The notes beneath the pieces are model-generated. The model did not search any database. It saw only the letters and a program-made list of their open reading frames with translations, and was not told where the DNA came from. Shown here piece by piece: positions 9,542 to 15,622 of a stretch of 64,000 nt of DNA. Position numbers and translations under genes: made by a program. The stretch is taken from positions 41,045 through 105,044 of IMG/VR virus record IMGVR_UViG_3300020468_000003. One strand, given 5' to 3'. This DNA is from a virus. How positions within the stretch are numbered: position 1 is the first letter of the stretch; every line of letters begins with the position of its first letter.

Positions 9542-9770
9542 CTTCTTTTTCTTTTAAGATTAATTCGTTATCTGAGGATATGTCTAATTGTAGCATAGTT
9601 CCCTCATACCATCCCATATCGTTAACCATCCACTCAGGCAGATCAATCATGAAGTTCCCAGTTATGGGATCGACCTCTACAGGCGAAAAATTTTCTGCGG
9701 GATTTTTTTGCATATCATGAAAAATCGTATTGGATTTCGTATGGGTTTTGACTTTATGTATAACGTTCAA
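9534..9770 (-). CDS. AbrB/MazE-like swapped-hairpin protein
   Basis: The 78-residue product ends in FMIDLPEWMVNDMGWYEGTMLQLDISSDNELILKEKE. This fits the AbrB/SpoVT fold used by MazE-type antitoxins and transition regulators: strand, a helix after the Pro, Gly-Trp-x-x-Gly, then two strands. The start taken is TTG at 9770, preceded by AGAGG at a good distance. The first ATG in frame is at 9713 and would remove 19 residues while keeping the domain. It probably binds DNA and might regulate its own operon; both are inference. Confidence 0.6.
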   Translation of the reverse strand: MNVIHKVKTHTKSNTIFHDMQKNPAENFSPVEVDPITGNFMIDLPEWMVNDMGWYEGTMLQLDISSDNELILKEKEDD

Positions 9771-9848
9771 TATTTACCTCTCGAATCGGGTCGTTTATAG
9801 CTTATCGGTACCTACCCGTTTTATATACGGGGTCGGCATACTGCAACT

Positions 9849-9872
9849 GCACTAACTAATAATAATTAGTGC
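9849..9872 (-). terminator. Hairpin at the end of the 65-aa gene
   Basis: Perfect 7-base arms GCACTAA (9849-9855) and TTAGTGC (9866-9872) overlap the stop codon of the gene ending at 9856. There is no clear T run on the minus side, so this may be a transcript-end hairpin rather than an efficient intrinsic terminator. Confidence 0.35.
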
Positions 9873-10053
9873 TCTGCGGTTGTCCTGATACTGGGCATGG
9901 GGGTAATGGTTCGCCTGTGTAATATGGGTTCCAATAGTTTGCCAGTTCAGCAGTGGGGAGGTGTGGTTGGATGCTTACATATGTCCCAGTGTTGGAATAT
10001 GTAACCCACCTGCGATCTCTGGATTTGAGATCGCTTGCCATAATTAATCTCAT
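9856..10053 (-). CDS. Small protein of unknown function, 65 aa
   Basis: The start chosen is ATG at 10053, which overlaps the upstream TGA in an ATGA junction. A longer in-frame extension to 10098 would lie inside the upstream gene. The product (MRLIMASDLKSRDRRWVTYSN...) is soluble, with a Pro-rich C-terminal half ending CPVSGQPQSTNYY. No family recognised. Confidence 0.6.
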   Translation of the reverse strand: MRLIMASDLKSRDRRWVTYSNTGTYVSIQPHLPTAELANYWNPYYTGEPLPPCPVSGQPQSTNYY

Positions 10054-10472
10054 ACTGCGAACCTCTTCTTTCCATGGTAGAAGTTGTATTCTCTGCACAT
10101 GGTTCTAACCTGTAGATCTGTATCCCATTCTGTATCCTCTGGAAATAGGTTGTCTAACGTTCTGATTCTGCTGATCTTCTGCCAGACTGAAGAGGTGCTA
10201 TGCTTAGTGTTTGGAAACTCAGAAAAGAATACTGCTCTTGCTGATTCCATGTCCGCATGGTTCAGTAGGTACGCATTTAATAGGCACTCTGTCTCAGCAT
10301 CTGTATAAGGTGTCTTTTTCTTAGATGCTGTTCTTTTAGCGTCCTCTAAAAGTTTTCTTCCGTGCTTGAATAGCAGTCTGTCTGCTCTCTCAAAGTTGTG
10401 TAGTCCTAAGTACTTAACCTGTTCCTTAAGTTCGTTGAATGTGTCGATTGCTAACTGGTCTGTTGAGTTCAT
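10050..10472 (-). CDS. Possible Myb/SANT-like small DNA-binding protein, 140 aa
   Basis: The middle of the 140-residue protein has a TPYTDAETECLLNAYLLN helix, a second helix around SARAVFFSEFP, and SSVWQKISRIRTL. That spacing resembles a three-helix Myb/SANT-like unit with a recognition helix. A basic segment (AKRTASKKK) precedes it. It is the first gene after a promoter cassette at 10496-10530 and overlaps the following gene by 4 bases. DNA binding is inference; the fold match is by eye only. Confidence 0.6.
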   Translation of the reverse strand: MNSTDQLAIDTFNELKEQVKYLGLHNFERADRLLFKHGRKLLEDAKRTASKKKTPYTDAETECLLNAYLLNHADMESARAVFFSEFPNTKHSTSSVWQKISRIRTLDNLFPEDTEWDTDLQVRTMCREYNFYHGKKRFAV

Positions 10473-10495
10473 AATGTTTGTTTGTGTATACTACA

Positions 10496-10530
10496 ATTAT
10501 AAAGGATAAAGGGGGTACTTGTAAACCCCC
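10496..10530 (-). promoter_or_regulatory. Hairpin plus -10 promoter cassette (copy A)
   Basis: Reading the minus strand, a GGGGG/CCCCC hairpin (10530-10511) is followed by TATAAT (10501-10496) and ATACACAAA, 24 bases before the start codon at 10472. The hairpin probably ends upstream transcription while the -10 box restarts it. This copy lacks the inverted repeat seen in later copies. Confidence 0.65.
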
Positions 10531-10542
10531 GAAAGGAAAATA

Positions 10543-10719
10543 TTAATCTTTGTCTGTATATTCTCCTTCTACAACTCTATTACCGTTAAGAGCATACCAG
10601 ACTAACTGAGCATGTCCGAACTGTTGTGCCATGTCGTAACATAGGTCGAATCCGAAGTCATTTGTAACTTCTTCTTTAATATCTGTATTTGGAACTTCGA
10701 TGAATTTTTGAATGAACAT
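10543..10719 (-). CDS. Small protein of unknown function, 58 aa
   Basis: ATG at 10719 opens a 58-codon frame beginning MFIQKFIEVPNTDIKEEV and ending VVEGEYTDKD. It is flanked by promoter cassettes on both sides, so it appears to be a single-gene transcription unit. The GHAQLVWYALNGN segment gives a compact alpha/beta protein. No family recognised. Confidence 0.65.
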   Translation of the reverse strand: MFIQKFIEVPNTDIKEEVTNDFGFDLCYDMAQQFGHAQLVWYALNGNRVVEGEYTDKD

Positions 10720-10756
10720 AATTTTTAAATTTGTTTTGAACTTTGTTTATACTTCT

Positions 10757-10816
10757 ATTATAAACAATTTTTTGTCTCTTTTGGGAAAATAGTGGACAGT
10801 TTGTTCGACTGTCCAC
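10757..10816 (-). promoter_or_regulatory. Inverted repeat plus -10 cassette (copy B)
   Basis: The perfect 9-base arms GTGGACAGT (10792-10800) and ACTGTCCAC (10808-10816) lie just after the stop of the 96-aa gene. Minus-strand TATAAT (10762-10757) follows, then GTATAAAC. The start codon of the next gene is 38 bases beyond the -10. This copy has the best inverted repeat in the set. Confidence 0.65.
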
Positions 10817-10823
10817 TACTGGT

Positions 10824-11114
10824 CTATCTTAGGTGTGCGTAGTTTCCTGCGGGATGTGGATTTGATTTAGTGTAACCAAATGAACTGAAAAACTGATCAA
10901 GTAGTTTGTAATCTAATTCCTGATTGAGTTCCCATTCCATTCTGCCATTCTTCTCAATCCTTTTACCAGAGTAAAGTTCAACTTTGGCGATTGCTTGTAC
11001 TCCCCATTCTTGAATCTCATCAACGAAAGTTGAGAAGTCTTCGCATAATTCTGCTACGTCGTTAAAGTTGTCTACTTCTCTGATTCTGTTGATTAGTCTT
11101 TCTGTTTGATTCAT
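10824..11114 (-). CDS. Small acidic protein of unknown function, 96 aa
   Basis: MNQTERLINRIREVDNFNDV opens a mainly helical 96-residue protein. A C-terminal QELDYKLLDQFFSSFGYTKS segment follows a charged stretch. An AAGGAGA ribosome site precedes the ATG and a -10 box (11148-11143) lies 29 bases upstream. It ends directly at the copy-B inverted repeat. Unknown function; probably an early protein. Confidence 0.7.
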   Translation of the reverse strand: MNQTERLINRIREVDNFNDVAELCEDFSTFVDEIQEWGVQAIAKVELYSGKRIEKNGRMEWELNQELDYKLLDQFFSSFGYTKSNPHPAGNYAHLR

Positions 11115-11142
11115 GGATGGATCTCCTTTTGTTTATACTACT

Positions 11143-11198
11143 ATTATAAACACTATTCCCCCAGAAAAGGGGGTTTAGTGTGCACTTTGTTAACTGTC
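11143..11198 (-). promoter_or_regulatory. Stop-codon repeat, terminator hairpin and promoter (copy C)
   Basis: The minus strand carries GTAGACAGTTAACAAAGTGCAC across the stop of the 60-aa gene. A CCCCC/GGGGG hairpin (11173-11158) follows, then TATAAT (11148-11143) and GTATAAACAAAAGGAG before the next gene. The order repeat-hairpin-(-10)-ribosome site matches the other copies. Confidence 0.7.
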
Positions 11199-11372
11199 TA
11201 CTTGAGAGCATGCATAATCCCAAGGTGCGGGTTCGCATATTTTTTCAATCAGTGTGTCAAAGTCATTTTCTGATTCTGCGTCAACCCATCCATTCTCTAT
11301 AAAAAATTGTCCCATTTTTACGAGGACTGATTCCTCTGCTTCAGTCATTGTCAATTCACGTTCCCATTTCAT
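11190..11372 (-). CDS. Small acidic protein, 60 aa
   Basis: The frame begins MKWERELTMTEAEESVLVKMG and ends SQVDS, the last residues being encoded by the stop-codon repeat cassette itself. It overlaps the upstream 54-aa gene by 3 bases (ATGA). Mostly helical and acidic; no family recognised. Confidence 0.7.
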   Translation of the reverse strand: MKWERELTMTEAEESVLVKMGQFFIENGWVDAESENDFDTLIEKICEPAPWDYACSQVDS

Positions 11373-11533
11373 GATTCAATCTCCAAAGAATTAATAAAGT
11401 TTGTACAATAACGATTAAATCGTGTAAGAGATTCAAACGGTATTTGGTCGTCTTCTTCACCGACGTAGTAAAAAAGTTTGTTAATGTCGCTCTGAAAAGT
11501 CTCCAGAGCGATTTCGTTTTTAGTGTAACTCAT
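11369..11533 (-). CDS. Small protein of unknown function, 54 aa
   Basis: ATG at 11533 overlaps the upstream TGA, and its own TGA overlaps the next ATG, so it is the middle gene of three coupled genes. The product starts MSYTKNEIALETFQSD and is predicted helical, with FESLTRFNRYCTNFINSL near the end. No family recognised. Confidence 0.65.
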   Translation of the reverse strand: MSYTKNEIALETFQSDINKLFYYVGEEDDQIPFESLTRFNRYCTNFINSLEIES

Positions 11534-11748
11534 ACCAGTGAATCCAGTCTGGACTGTGGAATTTCTTTTCCATCTCTAGCACCCCACTTGTTGATATGGC
11601 GTGAAGTTGTTACTGACCAAAACTGCTCTGTTTTTACGAATCCTTCACCGAAGATGTAAGCAGCAACAGGTGTGCGGTATGAAAACAAAATTCTTGCTTC
11701 TTTTGTTTCAACCTCGGTCATGTTTGATGCGATTGGTGTGAGTTGCAT
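11530..11748 (-). CDS. Small protein of unknown function, 72 aa
   Basis: First of three ATGA-coupled genes. A strong AAAAGGAG site precedes the ATG, and the -10 box of cassette D lies 27 bases upstream. The sequence MQLTPIASNMTEVETKEARILFSYRTPVAAYI suggests a beta-rich fold. The segment HINKWGARDGKEIPQSRLDSL recalls short conserved phage proteins of unknown function; no function assigned. Confidence 0.7.
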   Translation of the reverse strand: MQLTPIASNMTEVETKEARILFSYRTPVAAYIFGEGFVKTEQFWSVTTSRHINKWGARDGKEIPQSRLDSLV

Positions 11749-11774
11749 TGATGCTCCTTTTTGTGTATATGTTT

Positions 11775-11832
11775 ATTATAATAGAAAACCCCCAGTGAAT
11801 GGGGGTTGAGTGGACACTTATTTAACTGTCTA
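11775..11832 (-). promoter_or_regulatory. Stop-codon repeat, terminator hairpin and promoter (copy D)
   Basis: Minus-strand GACAGTTAAATAAGTGTCCACT (11829-11809) is followed by a CCCCC/GGGGG hairpin (11805-11789), TTTTC, TATAAT (11780-11775) and ATACACAAAAAGGAG. This is the clearest example of the complete cassette. Confidence 0.75.
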
Positions 11833-11988
11833 CTTGAGACCTGCTAATAATTCATCATTCTTTCTTCTGAGTTCTTTTAACTCCGCACGATTAAAACGAC
11901 GATAATCAATTTCGGTTGCAATTGCCATGCCTACCGTATATAATGCATAGCAGCCGCCAACTAATATTAAAAGTTCAATTCCTGTCAT
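11830..11988 (-). CDS. Single-pass membrane peptide, 52 aa
   Basis: The start at 11988 was chosen because AAGGAGG lies at the right distance; the longer in-frame extension to 12060 overlaps two other genes. The product begins MTGIELLILVGGCYALYTVG, an N-terminal hydrophobic segment of about 20 residues. A positively charged tail (EIDYRRFNRAELKELRRK) follows, probably cytoplasmic and helical. Role unknown; it could act at the host membrane. Confidence 0.7.
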   Translation of the reverse strand: MTGIELLILVGGCYALYTVGMAIATEIDYRRFNRAELKELRRKNDELLAGLK

Positions 11989-12070
11989 TTTTGGGTTCCT
12001 CCTTGGGAAGTTGTTGTTGTTTGTAATTTTTAAGAAGTTCTGCGTAAACTTCTGGATCAAGCGGTTGCAT
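11975..12070 (-). CDS. Very small bridging protein, 31 aa
   Basis: ATG at 12070 overlaps the end of the upstream gene by 14 bases, and the frame ends 14 bases inside the next gene, so it links the two. The product is MQPLDPEVYAELLKNYKQQQ plus a short charged tail. Length and overlap make it plausible but not certain; it may serve mainly for translational coupling. Confidence 0.5.
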   Translation of the reverse strand: MQPLDPEVYAELLKNYKQQQLPKEEPKNDRN

Positions 12071-12341
12071 AAGACCTCCCGAATCTTTCGGCATAATATC
12101 CGATATTTACATAGTCCCTTTTAAGGGTGCATATCTGGGTAATGTCTGCCAGTGCTAAAAGATGGTCGGGTGTGTAAACTGATGGATCGTCCCATTCAGA
12201 AACCGCAACTGCATTTTCAACGTCCATAGTTGTACGTCCGAGTTCGTCCGTAACTGCGGGACAACTCATAAGAAGTCCATCTTCAGCAATCCAGAATCCC
12301 ATTCCGAAAGAGTGTGAGTAATGAATTTCAGGTTTTGGCAT
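12057..12341 (-). CDS. Small protein of unknown function, 94 aa
   Basis: The start at 12341 (MPKPEIHYSHSFGMGFWIAEDG) has GGAGG just upstream and lies 23 bases after the -10 of cassette E. The longer frame to 12383 would begin upstream of that -10 and so is rejected. The N-terminal part looks beta-stranded (FGMGFWIAEDGLLMSCPAV) with an acidic helix later. No family recognised. Confidence 0.65.
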   Translation of the reverse strand: MPKPEIHYSHSFGMGFWIAEDGLLMSCPAVTDELGRTTMDVENAVAVSEWDDPSVYTPDHLLALADITQICTLKRDYVNIGYYAERFGRSYATA

Positions 12342-12363
12342 TTGCCTCCGTGTGTATGTCTTA

Positions 12364-12425
12364 ATTATAGTACCCATTAACAACGAATGGGAAAGTAGTG
12401 GACACTTTAACCAACTGGCACAAAG
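12364..12425 (-). promoter_or_regulatory. Stop-codon repeat, hairpin and promoter (copy E)
   Basis: The minus strand carries GTGCCAGTTGGTTAAAGTGTCC over the stop of the 308-aa gene. A CCCATT/AATGGG hairpin (12391-12373) follows, then TATAAT (12369-12364) and ACATACACACGGAGG. The repeat is diverged (GCCAG for GACAG) but in the same position. Confidence 0.65.
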
Positions 12426-13333
12426 CGACCACTATTAAAATTTGCGTATGAGAAAATATGTCTATAAACTAATTTGTGCATACCGAACTTATTCGTCATT
12501 ACGAATCCTTCGCCTATGTGCTTGTCATAACCTAAGTATGCTTGAACTGGATCGCTGTGAGTCAATCTGCTCATAACGTCCGCTTTAGTTTCTTGAACTA
12601 ACTTCCAGTAGTTTATCAACCTTCCATGAATCCCGTAGTTAACGGGATCCACTTCTTTCCCTTCCCTATAGTCTTTATTTATTTGTTTCTTTAACTCTTT
12701 AGCGGTTTTATTATCTACGAACTGGATCCCCTTCGCCATATGTCTAATGAAATCAATAGACGGTTTTAAGTTAGATATTGGATCGTTTTCTCTCTCCTTG
12801 ACTTCTGCTCTGATGAATAAACAGTCGTCCATCTTTTCCCAGTTGTAATAATATGGAAAAGATTTCATAGGGTGTGCTTCAGCATTTGCAAGATTGTCTG
12901 TGCACTGTGTGGTGATGTATTGCGTGTGAGGTGCAATAATGATCTTTTGATCTACCACGTCAGGGAATTTATATGTTAAGGTATTAGGTTTGTATTCATC
13001 AGAACCACCAAAACCAATAAAGTCCCCCTGAAAAACCATATAACCTAGATGGTGTGGTATGTGGTCGAAACACGCATGAAGAATTTTTGCAACTTCTCCT
13101 GTGTGATTTGCGTCAATATCCTTGTGTGAGTAATTGATCTTGATTTTGATCTTGTTAAAGACGCTTTTAGTACCCACGAAAAATCTGTGAGTCTTTGGAT
13201 GATTACCCCATACAACTGCGGGTGCACCATCATATTTTAATGAGATGTTCCCACCACCAGTAAACCAATCTAGCACGGATAAATCCCCTGTTAGGATTGT
13301 GTCTTCTGGATGTTCTAGGTGTGTGTTTTTCAT
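12407..13333 (-). CDS. Nucleotidyltransferase/polynucleotide-ligase-like protein
   Basis: In this 308-residue protein, residues 31-38 (SLKYDGAP) fit ligase/capping-enzyme motif I (K-x-D-G, with Lys33 as the potential nucleotidyl-lysine). FQGDFIGF at 101-108 resembles motif III, and EGFVMTNKFGMHKLV at 275-289 resembles motifs IV and V (E-G-hydrophobic, K-hydrophobic). It could join, cap or nucleotidylate nucleic acid, or be an inactive relative. A -10 box lies only 7 bases before the ATG, so the message may be leaderless. The family call is inference from motif order. Confidence 0.6.
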   Translation of the reverse strand: MKNTHLEHPEDTILTGDLSVLDWFTGGGNISLKYDGAPAVVWGNHPKTHRFFVGTKSVFNKIKIKINYSHKDIDANHTGEVAKILHACFDHIPHHLGYMVFQGDFIGFGGSDEYKPNTLTYKFPDVVDQKIIIAPHTQYITTQCTDNLANAEAHPMKSFPYYYNWEKMDDCLFIRAEVKERENDPISNLKPSIDFIRHMAKGIQFVDNKTAKELKKQINKDYREGKEVDPVNYGIHGRLINYWKLVQETKADVMSRLTHSDPVQAYLGYDKHIGEGFVMTNKFGMHKLVYRHIFSYANFNSGRFVPVG

Positions 13334-13339
13334 ACCTTT

Positions 13340-13397
13340 ATTATAACGAATAAAAGACCCTCTGTGTAGAGGGTGTGTGACACTTAATTAACTGTCA
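13340..13397 (-). promoter_or_regulatory. Stop-codon repeat, hairpin and promoter (copy F)
   Basis: Minus-strand GACAGTTAATTAAGTGTCAC overlaps the stop of the 60-aa gene. A CCCTCT/AGAGGG hairpin (13373-13358) and TATAAT (13345-13340) follow. The start codon is only 7 bases beyond the -10, much closer than in other copies. Confidence 0.65.
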
Positions 13398-13570
13398 TAA
13401 TCCGAGCCATCATATTCGCCTTCATAGTTATCATCGTAAATACGAACGGCTAACTCCGCATCTTGGCTTAATTTAATCCCTGCTCTATCAAGTGCTTCCC
13501 AAATCTTGTTAGAAATGTGGCTGTGTTCGTCTTCGGGGATATGTTGAAAAAGGTTTAAGTAGTTTTCCAT
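13388..13570 (-). CDS. Small acidic protein, 60 aa
   Basis: Last gene of a five-gene coupled run; its ATG overlaps the upstream stop in a TAATG junction. MENYLNLFQHIPEDEHSHI is followed by helices and an Asp/Glu/Tyr-rich tail (YDDNYEGEYDGSDYDS). The tail is partly encoded by the cassette repeat. No family recognised. Confidence 0.65.
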   Translation of the reverse strand: MENYLNLFQHIPEDEHSHISNKIWEALDRAGIKLSQDAELAVRIYDDNYEGEYDGSDYDS

Positions 13571-13845
13571 TAGAATTGCTCCCTCCTATCGTGGATAAAT
13601 TCTTGCAATTCTTCATACGCACCTTCTTGATCTAATACCATAGGTGCAAGAAATTCATACAAGTTTTCATCATAATCATCAATCTCATCTCTGATTTCAT
13701 CCTCCGTGCATCTGTTCAATTCGGCAAGATAAGTTGTACGAATCCAGTCTGCCATTTGTTCGGTGTTCATATCGTTGATATAAAATTCAACGAATTCTTC
13801 CCTTAAGTCTTGGATTTGCTCTGCTGAAAATAATGATGTAATCAT
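13570..13845 (-). CDS. Small acidic paralogue-family protein, 91 aa
   Basis: This protein shares with its neighbours the pattern F-x-x-x-[YF]-[IV]-x-D-M-x-x-x-Q-[ML]-x-x-[WY]-[IV], here FVEFYINDMNTEQMADWIR. Highly acidic and predicted helical. It overlaps the upstream gene by 4 bases and the downstream gene by 1-3. Local duplication of a small early gene is likely; function unknown. Confidence 0.7.
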   Translation of the reverse strand: MITSLFSAEQIQDLREEFVEFYINDMNTEQMADWIRTTYLAELNRCTEDEIRDEIDDYDENLYEFLAPMVLDQEGAYEELQEFIHDRREQF

Positions 13846-14087
13846 AGTTCTAAAAGTTTTAAATTGAATGGTTTTAATTTATCATCGAAGAAATCTTCTC
13901 CTCCGAAATCTATCATTTCCCCGAATGCACCCTCTTGCCCATCAACAATTTTAATATTTTCAAGGTTGTGGTGTAGATTGTCTCTTACATATTCTCTGAG
14001 TTGATTAACTTCCATATCTTCTACGAAGTCGTTAACCCAACTACGAACCAACTCATCATATTTGGACTGTACCAGTTCTAACTTCAT
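13842..14087 (-). CDS. Small acidic paralogue-family protein, 81 aa
   Basis: WVNDFVEDMEVNQLREYVRDNLHHNL matches the shared motif of the 91-aa and 80-aa neighbours. The C-terminal half (GEMIDFGGEDFFDDKLKPF) differs. It overlaps both neighbours by 4 bases. Function unknown. Confidence 0.7.
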   Translation of the reverse strand: MKLELVQSKYDELVRSWVNDFVEDMEVNQLREYVRDNLHHNLENIKIVDGQEGAFGEMIDFGGEDFFDDKLKPFNLKLLEL

Positions 14088-14302
14088 GCTACCAACCCCT
14101 CTAGAACTAATTGTTGCTGTGGAATTTCTTCTTCTTTGATTTCTACAGTTTCATAATCGAATTCTTCCCAATCAAAATCATAGTAATCCCAACCATTTTC
14201 TGCTTCCTCTTTGGCTTCTTCAAGACTACTTGCCTTAACTGTAAAGTACTCCATCTTAGTACATTTACGAGTTACATAAAACTCATGTTCATAAGGTTTC
14301 AT
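14084..14302 (-). CDS. Small acidic protein, 72 aa
   Basis: MKPYEHEFYVTRKCTKMEYFTVKASSLEEAKEEAENG shows a strand-strand-helix arrangement common in small phage proteins (a 'VKASSLEEAKEEA' half-motif often follows two strands). An acidic Tyr/Trp-rich stretch follows. It overlaps the next gene by 4 bases. No specific family assigned. Confidence 0.7.
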   Translation of the reverse strand: MKPYEHEFYVTRKCTKMEYFTVKASSLEEAKEEAENGWDYYDFDWEEFDYETVEIKEEEIPQQQLVLEGLVA

Positions 14303-14445
14303 TAGAACTGCCTCCAGTGGTAAGAATTTTCTCCGTTAATCTGTTTGATTAACGCATCTGCCTTTGCCTGATCTTCTTTTAGGAAGTCGTCTGCAAATTT
14401 GATCAAGTCTAATAGTCCTTGAACATCTTTGTTTTTGTTGTCCAT
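14302..14445 (-). CDS. Small helical protein, 47 aa
   Basis: First gene of the five-gene unit: ATG at 14445, with AAGGGG upstream and the -10 of cassette G 25 bases away. MDNKNKDVQGLLDLIKFADDF is amphipathic helical. The stop overlaps the next start as TAATG. No family recognised. Confidence 0.65.
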   Translation of the reverse strand: MDNKNKDVQGLLDLIKFADDFLKEDQAKADALIKQINGENSYHWRQF

Positions 14446-14469
14446 GTAGAACCCCTTGTGTATGTCTTA

Positions 14470-14525
14470 ATTATAGTACCCATTAAATACGAATGGGAAA
14501 AAAGTGGACAGTTGTTAAACTGTCC
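14470..14525 (-). promoter_or_regulatory. Stop-codon repeat, hairpin and promoter (copy G)
   Basis: Near-perfect arms GGACAGTT (14506-14513) and AACTGTCC (14518-14525) straddle the stop of the 146-aa gene. A CCCATT/AATGGG hairpin (14497-14479), TATAAT (14475-14470) and ACATACACAAGGGG follow. Hairpin and -10 region are nearly identical to copy E, suggesting recent duplication. Confidence 0.7.
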
Positions 14526-14955
14526 TAGTTGTCTTTGGGATTTCTACGGGTTTCGTGTAGAATCCTGTAATCTTCCATGTCTCGTCGTCATGTGTGATGT
14601 CTGTTTCATACGCATGCCATTTACCTTTCAAGAAGATGTAAAGGAATTCGGAACCGCAGTCAATTTGTGCCAGTTCATCAAGATTTTTTGATAGGACTGG
14701 TCCCTCATCTTTCCCACCATAATATTCAACGTGACCTTCGCAATCCTCGAACTCTTCGGTTTCCTTGTTATACTTGCTTGTAGAAAAGCACGAAGACATA
14801 TTGCCACCGTCGATGAGTTCGCGAACTGTCTCATCTGTGTTGTAGTGCTCTTCAAGAGTTACACCCAACCATTCAGGATATCCATCCCAGTGATGATAAA
14901 CAGAAAGAATGGAATCATCTTGTAATACATAACCAATTCGTGAACGTGTTGACAT
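14515..14955 (-). CDS. Conserved 'MSTRSRIGY...HHWDGYP' phage protein
   Basis: The N-terminus MSTRSRIGYVLQDDSILSVY followed by HHWDGYPEWLGVTLEEHYN is a pattern I associate with small T4-like phage and bacterial proteins of unknown role. It continues with an acidic middle and a C-terminal beta region (FLYIFLKGKWHAYETDITHDD). Length is 146 residues. It is preceded by an unusual leader of about 145 bases after its -10 box. No enzymatic motif is visible. Confidence 0.75.
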   Translation of the reverse strand: MSTRSRIGYVLQDDSILSVYHHWDGYPEWLGVTLEEHYNTDETVRELIDGGNMSSCFSTSKYNKETEEFEDCEGHVEYYGGKDEGPVLSKNLDELAQIDCGSEFLYIFLKGKWHAYETDITHDDETWKITGFYTKPVEIPKTTRTV

Positions 14956-15100
14956 AATGTTTTTAAAAAATGGATTGTAGAGGTACTTGCACCAGAGTAA
15001 TTAACTACTGGGGTCGATCTCGACATTTCAAGAGTGGGACTAAGATGCATCTGCCCTGTTAAGGTGTCTCCCGCTTCACTATCTCTGCCCTCTACTCTTA
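14956..15100 (-). promoter_or_regulatory. Long untranslated leader before the 146-aa gene
   Basis: About 145 bases separate the -10 region of cassette H from the start codon at 14955, whereas other cassettes use 19-38. It contains a GTCGA/TCGAC inverted repeat (15012-15023). I see no open frame with a ribosome site and no tRNA arms. It could fold as a regulatory RNA leader; this is inference. Confidence 0.35.
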
Positions 15101-15101
15101 T

Positions 15102-15159
15102 ATAATAAACGATTTTGAGTCGTTTTCAATAAAAAGTGGACACTTATTTAACTGTCCAC
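15102..15159 (-). promoter_or_regulatory. Stop-codon repeat, hairpin and promoter (copy H)
   Basis: Arms GTGGACA (15136-15142) and TGTCCAC (15153-15159) straddle the stop of the 80-aa gene. An AAACGA/TCGTTT hairpin (15125-15107) and a TATTAT -10-like box (15107-15102) follow. The -10 overlaps the hairpin arm. Confidence 0.6.
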
Positions 15160-15390
15160 TCTTGATTTTTTGAAGTCGCATTTCATGTAGTCTTGGACTT
15201 CATCAATAACTTCACCGAAGTAATCACCCCAATAATCCTTCGCATCATTTAGAAATTCATCGTCAGTTTGACCATCAACATATTTGTCCATGTCGTTGTG
15301 AACATACTCAACTAAATCTTTAGTGTCCATGTTATCAACATATCTCTCAACAAAGAAAGATTTGAGCTCATTAATTAAGGCTTTGTCCAT
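15148..15390 (-). CDS. Small acidic paralogue-family protein, 80 aa
   Basis: The start at 15390 (MDKALINELKSFF) overlaps the upstream stop as TAATG; a longer extension runs through the upstream gene and is rejected. FFVERYVDNMDTKDLVEYVHNDM matches the motif of the proteins at 13570 and 13842. The C-terminus KKSRVDS includes residues encoded by the cassette repeat. Function unknown. Confidence 0.7.
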   Translation of the reverse strand: MDKALINELKSFFVERYVDNMDTKDLVEYVHNDMDKYVDGQTDDEFLNDAKDYWGDYFGEVIDEVQDYMKCDFKKSRVDS

Positions 15391-15539
15391 TATCCCATTT
15401 CCTCCAATATTTGCTGTGCACGAACTCCTGCAACATACTGAGCATCTTCGCAATGTGGATCTAATCCTGCTTCTTCAATCTGTAATAGTAGATCTTCAAA
15501 GATTCCTTCTAGTAGTTCTTCGTTTGCTAGGCAACTCAT
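15390..15539 (-). CDS. Small acidic helical protein, 49 aa
   Basis: The start at 15539 (MSCLANEELLEGIFEDLL) has AAAGGAGA upstream and lies 28 bases after a -10 box. A longer frame to 15608 would pass through the promoter and hairpin. Helical throughout, ending VAGVRAQQILEEMG. No family recognised. Confidence 0.7.
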   Translation of the reverse strand: MSCLANEELLEGIFEDLLLQIEEAGLDPHCEDAQYVAGVRAQQILEEMG

Positions 15540-15566
15540 TTTGATCTCCTTTGTTTGTATATTATT

Positions 15567-15622
15567 ATTATAAGTCCCCACTCTTACGAATGGGGATTTA
15601 GTGGACACTTTTTAAACTGTCC
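15567..15622 (-). promoter_or_regulatory. Stop-codon repeat, hairpin and promoter (copy I)
   Basis: Minus-strand GGACAGTTTAAAAAGTGTCCAC (15622-15601) is followed by a TCCCCA/TGGGGA hairpin (15596-15575), TATAAT (15572-15567) and ATACAAACAAAGGAG. Confidence 0.7.
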
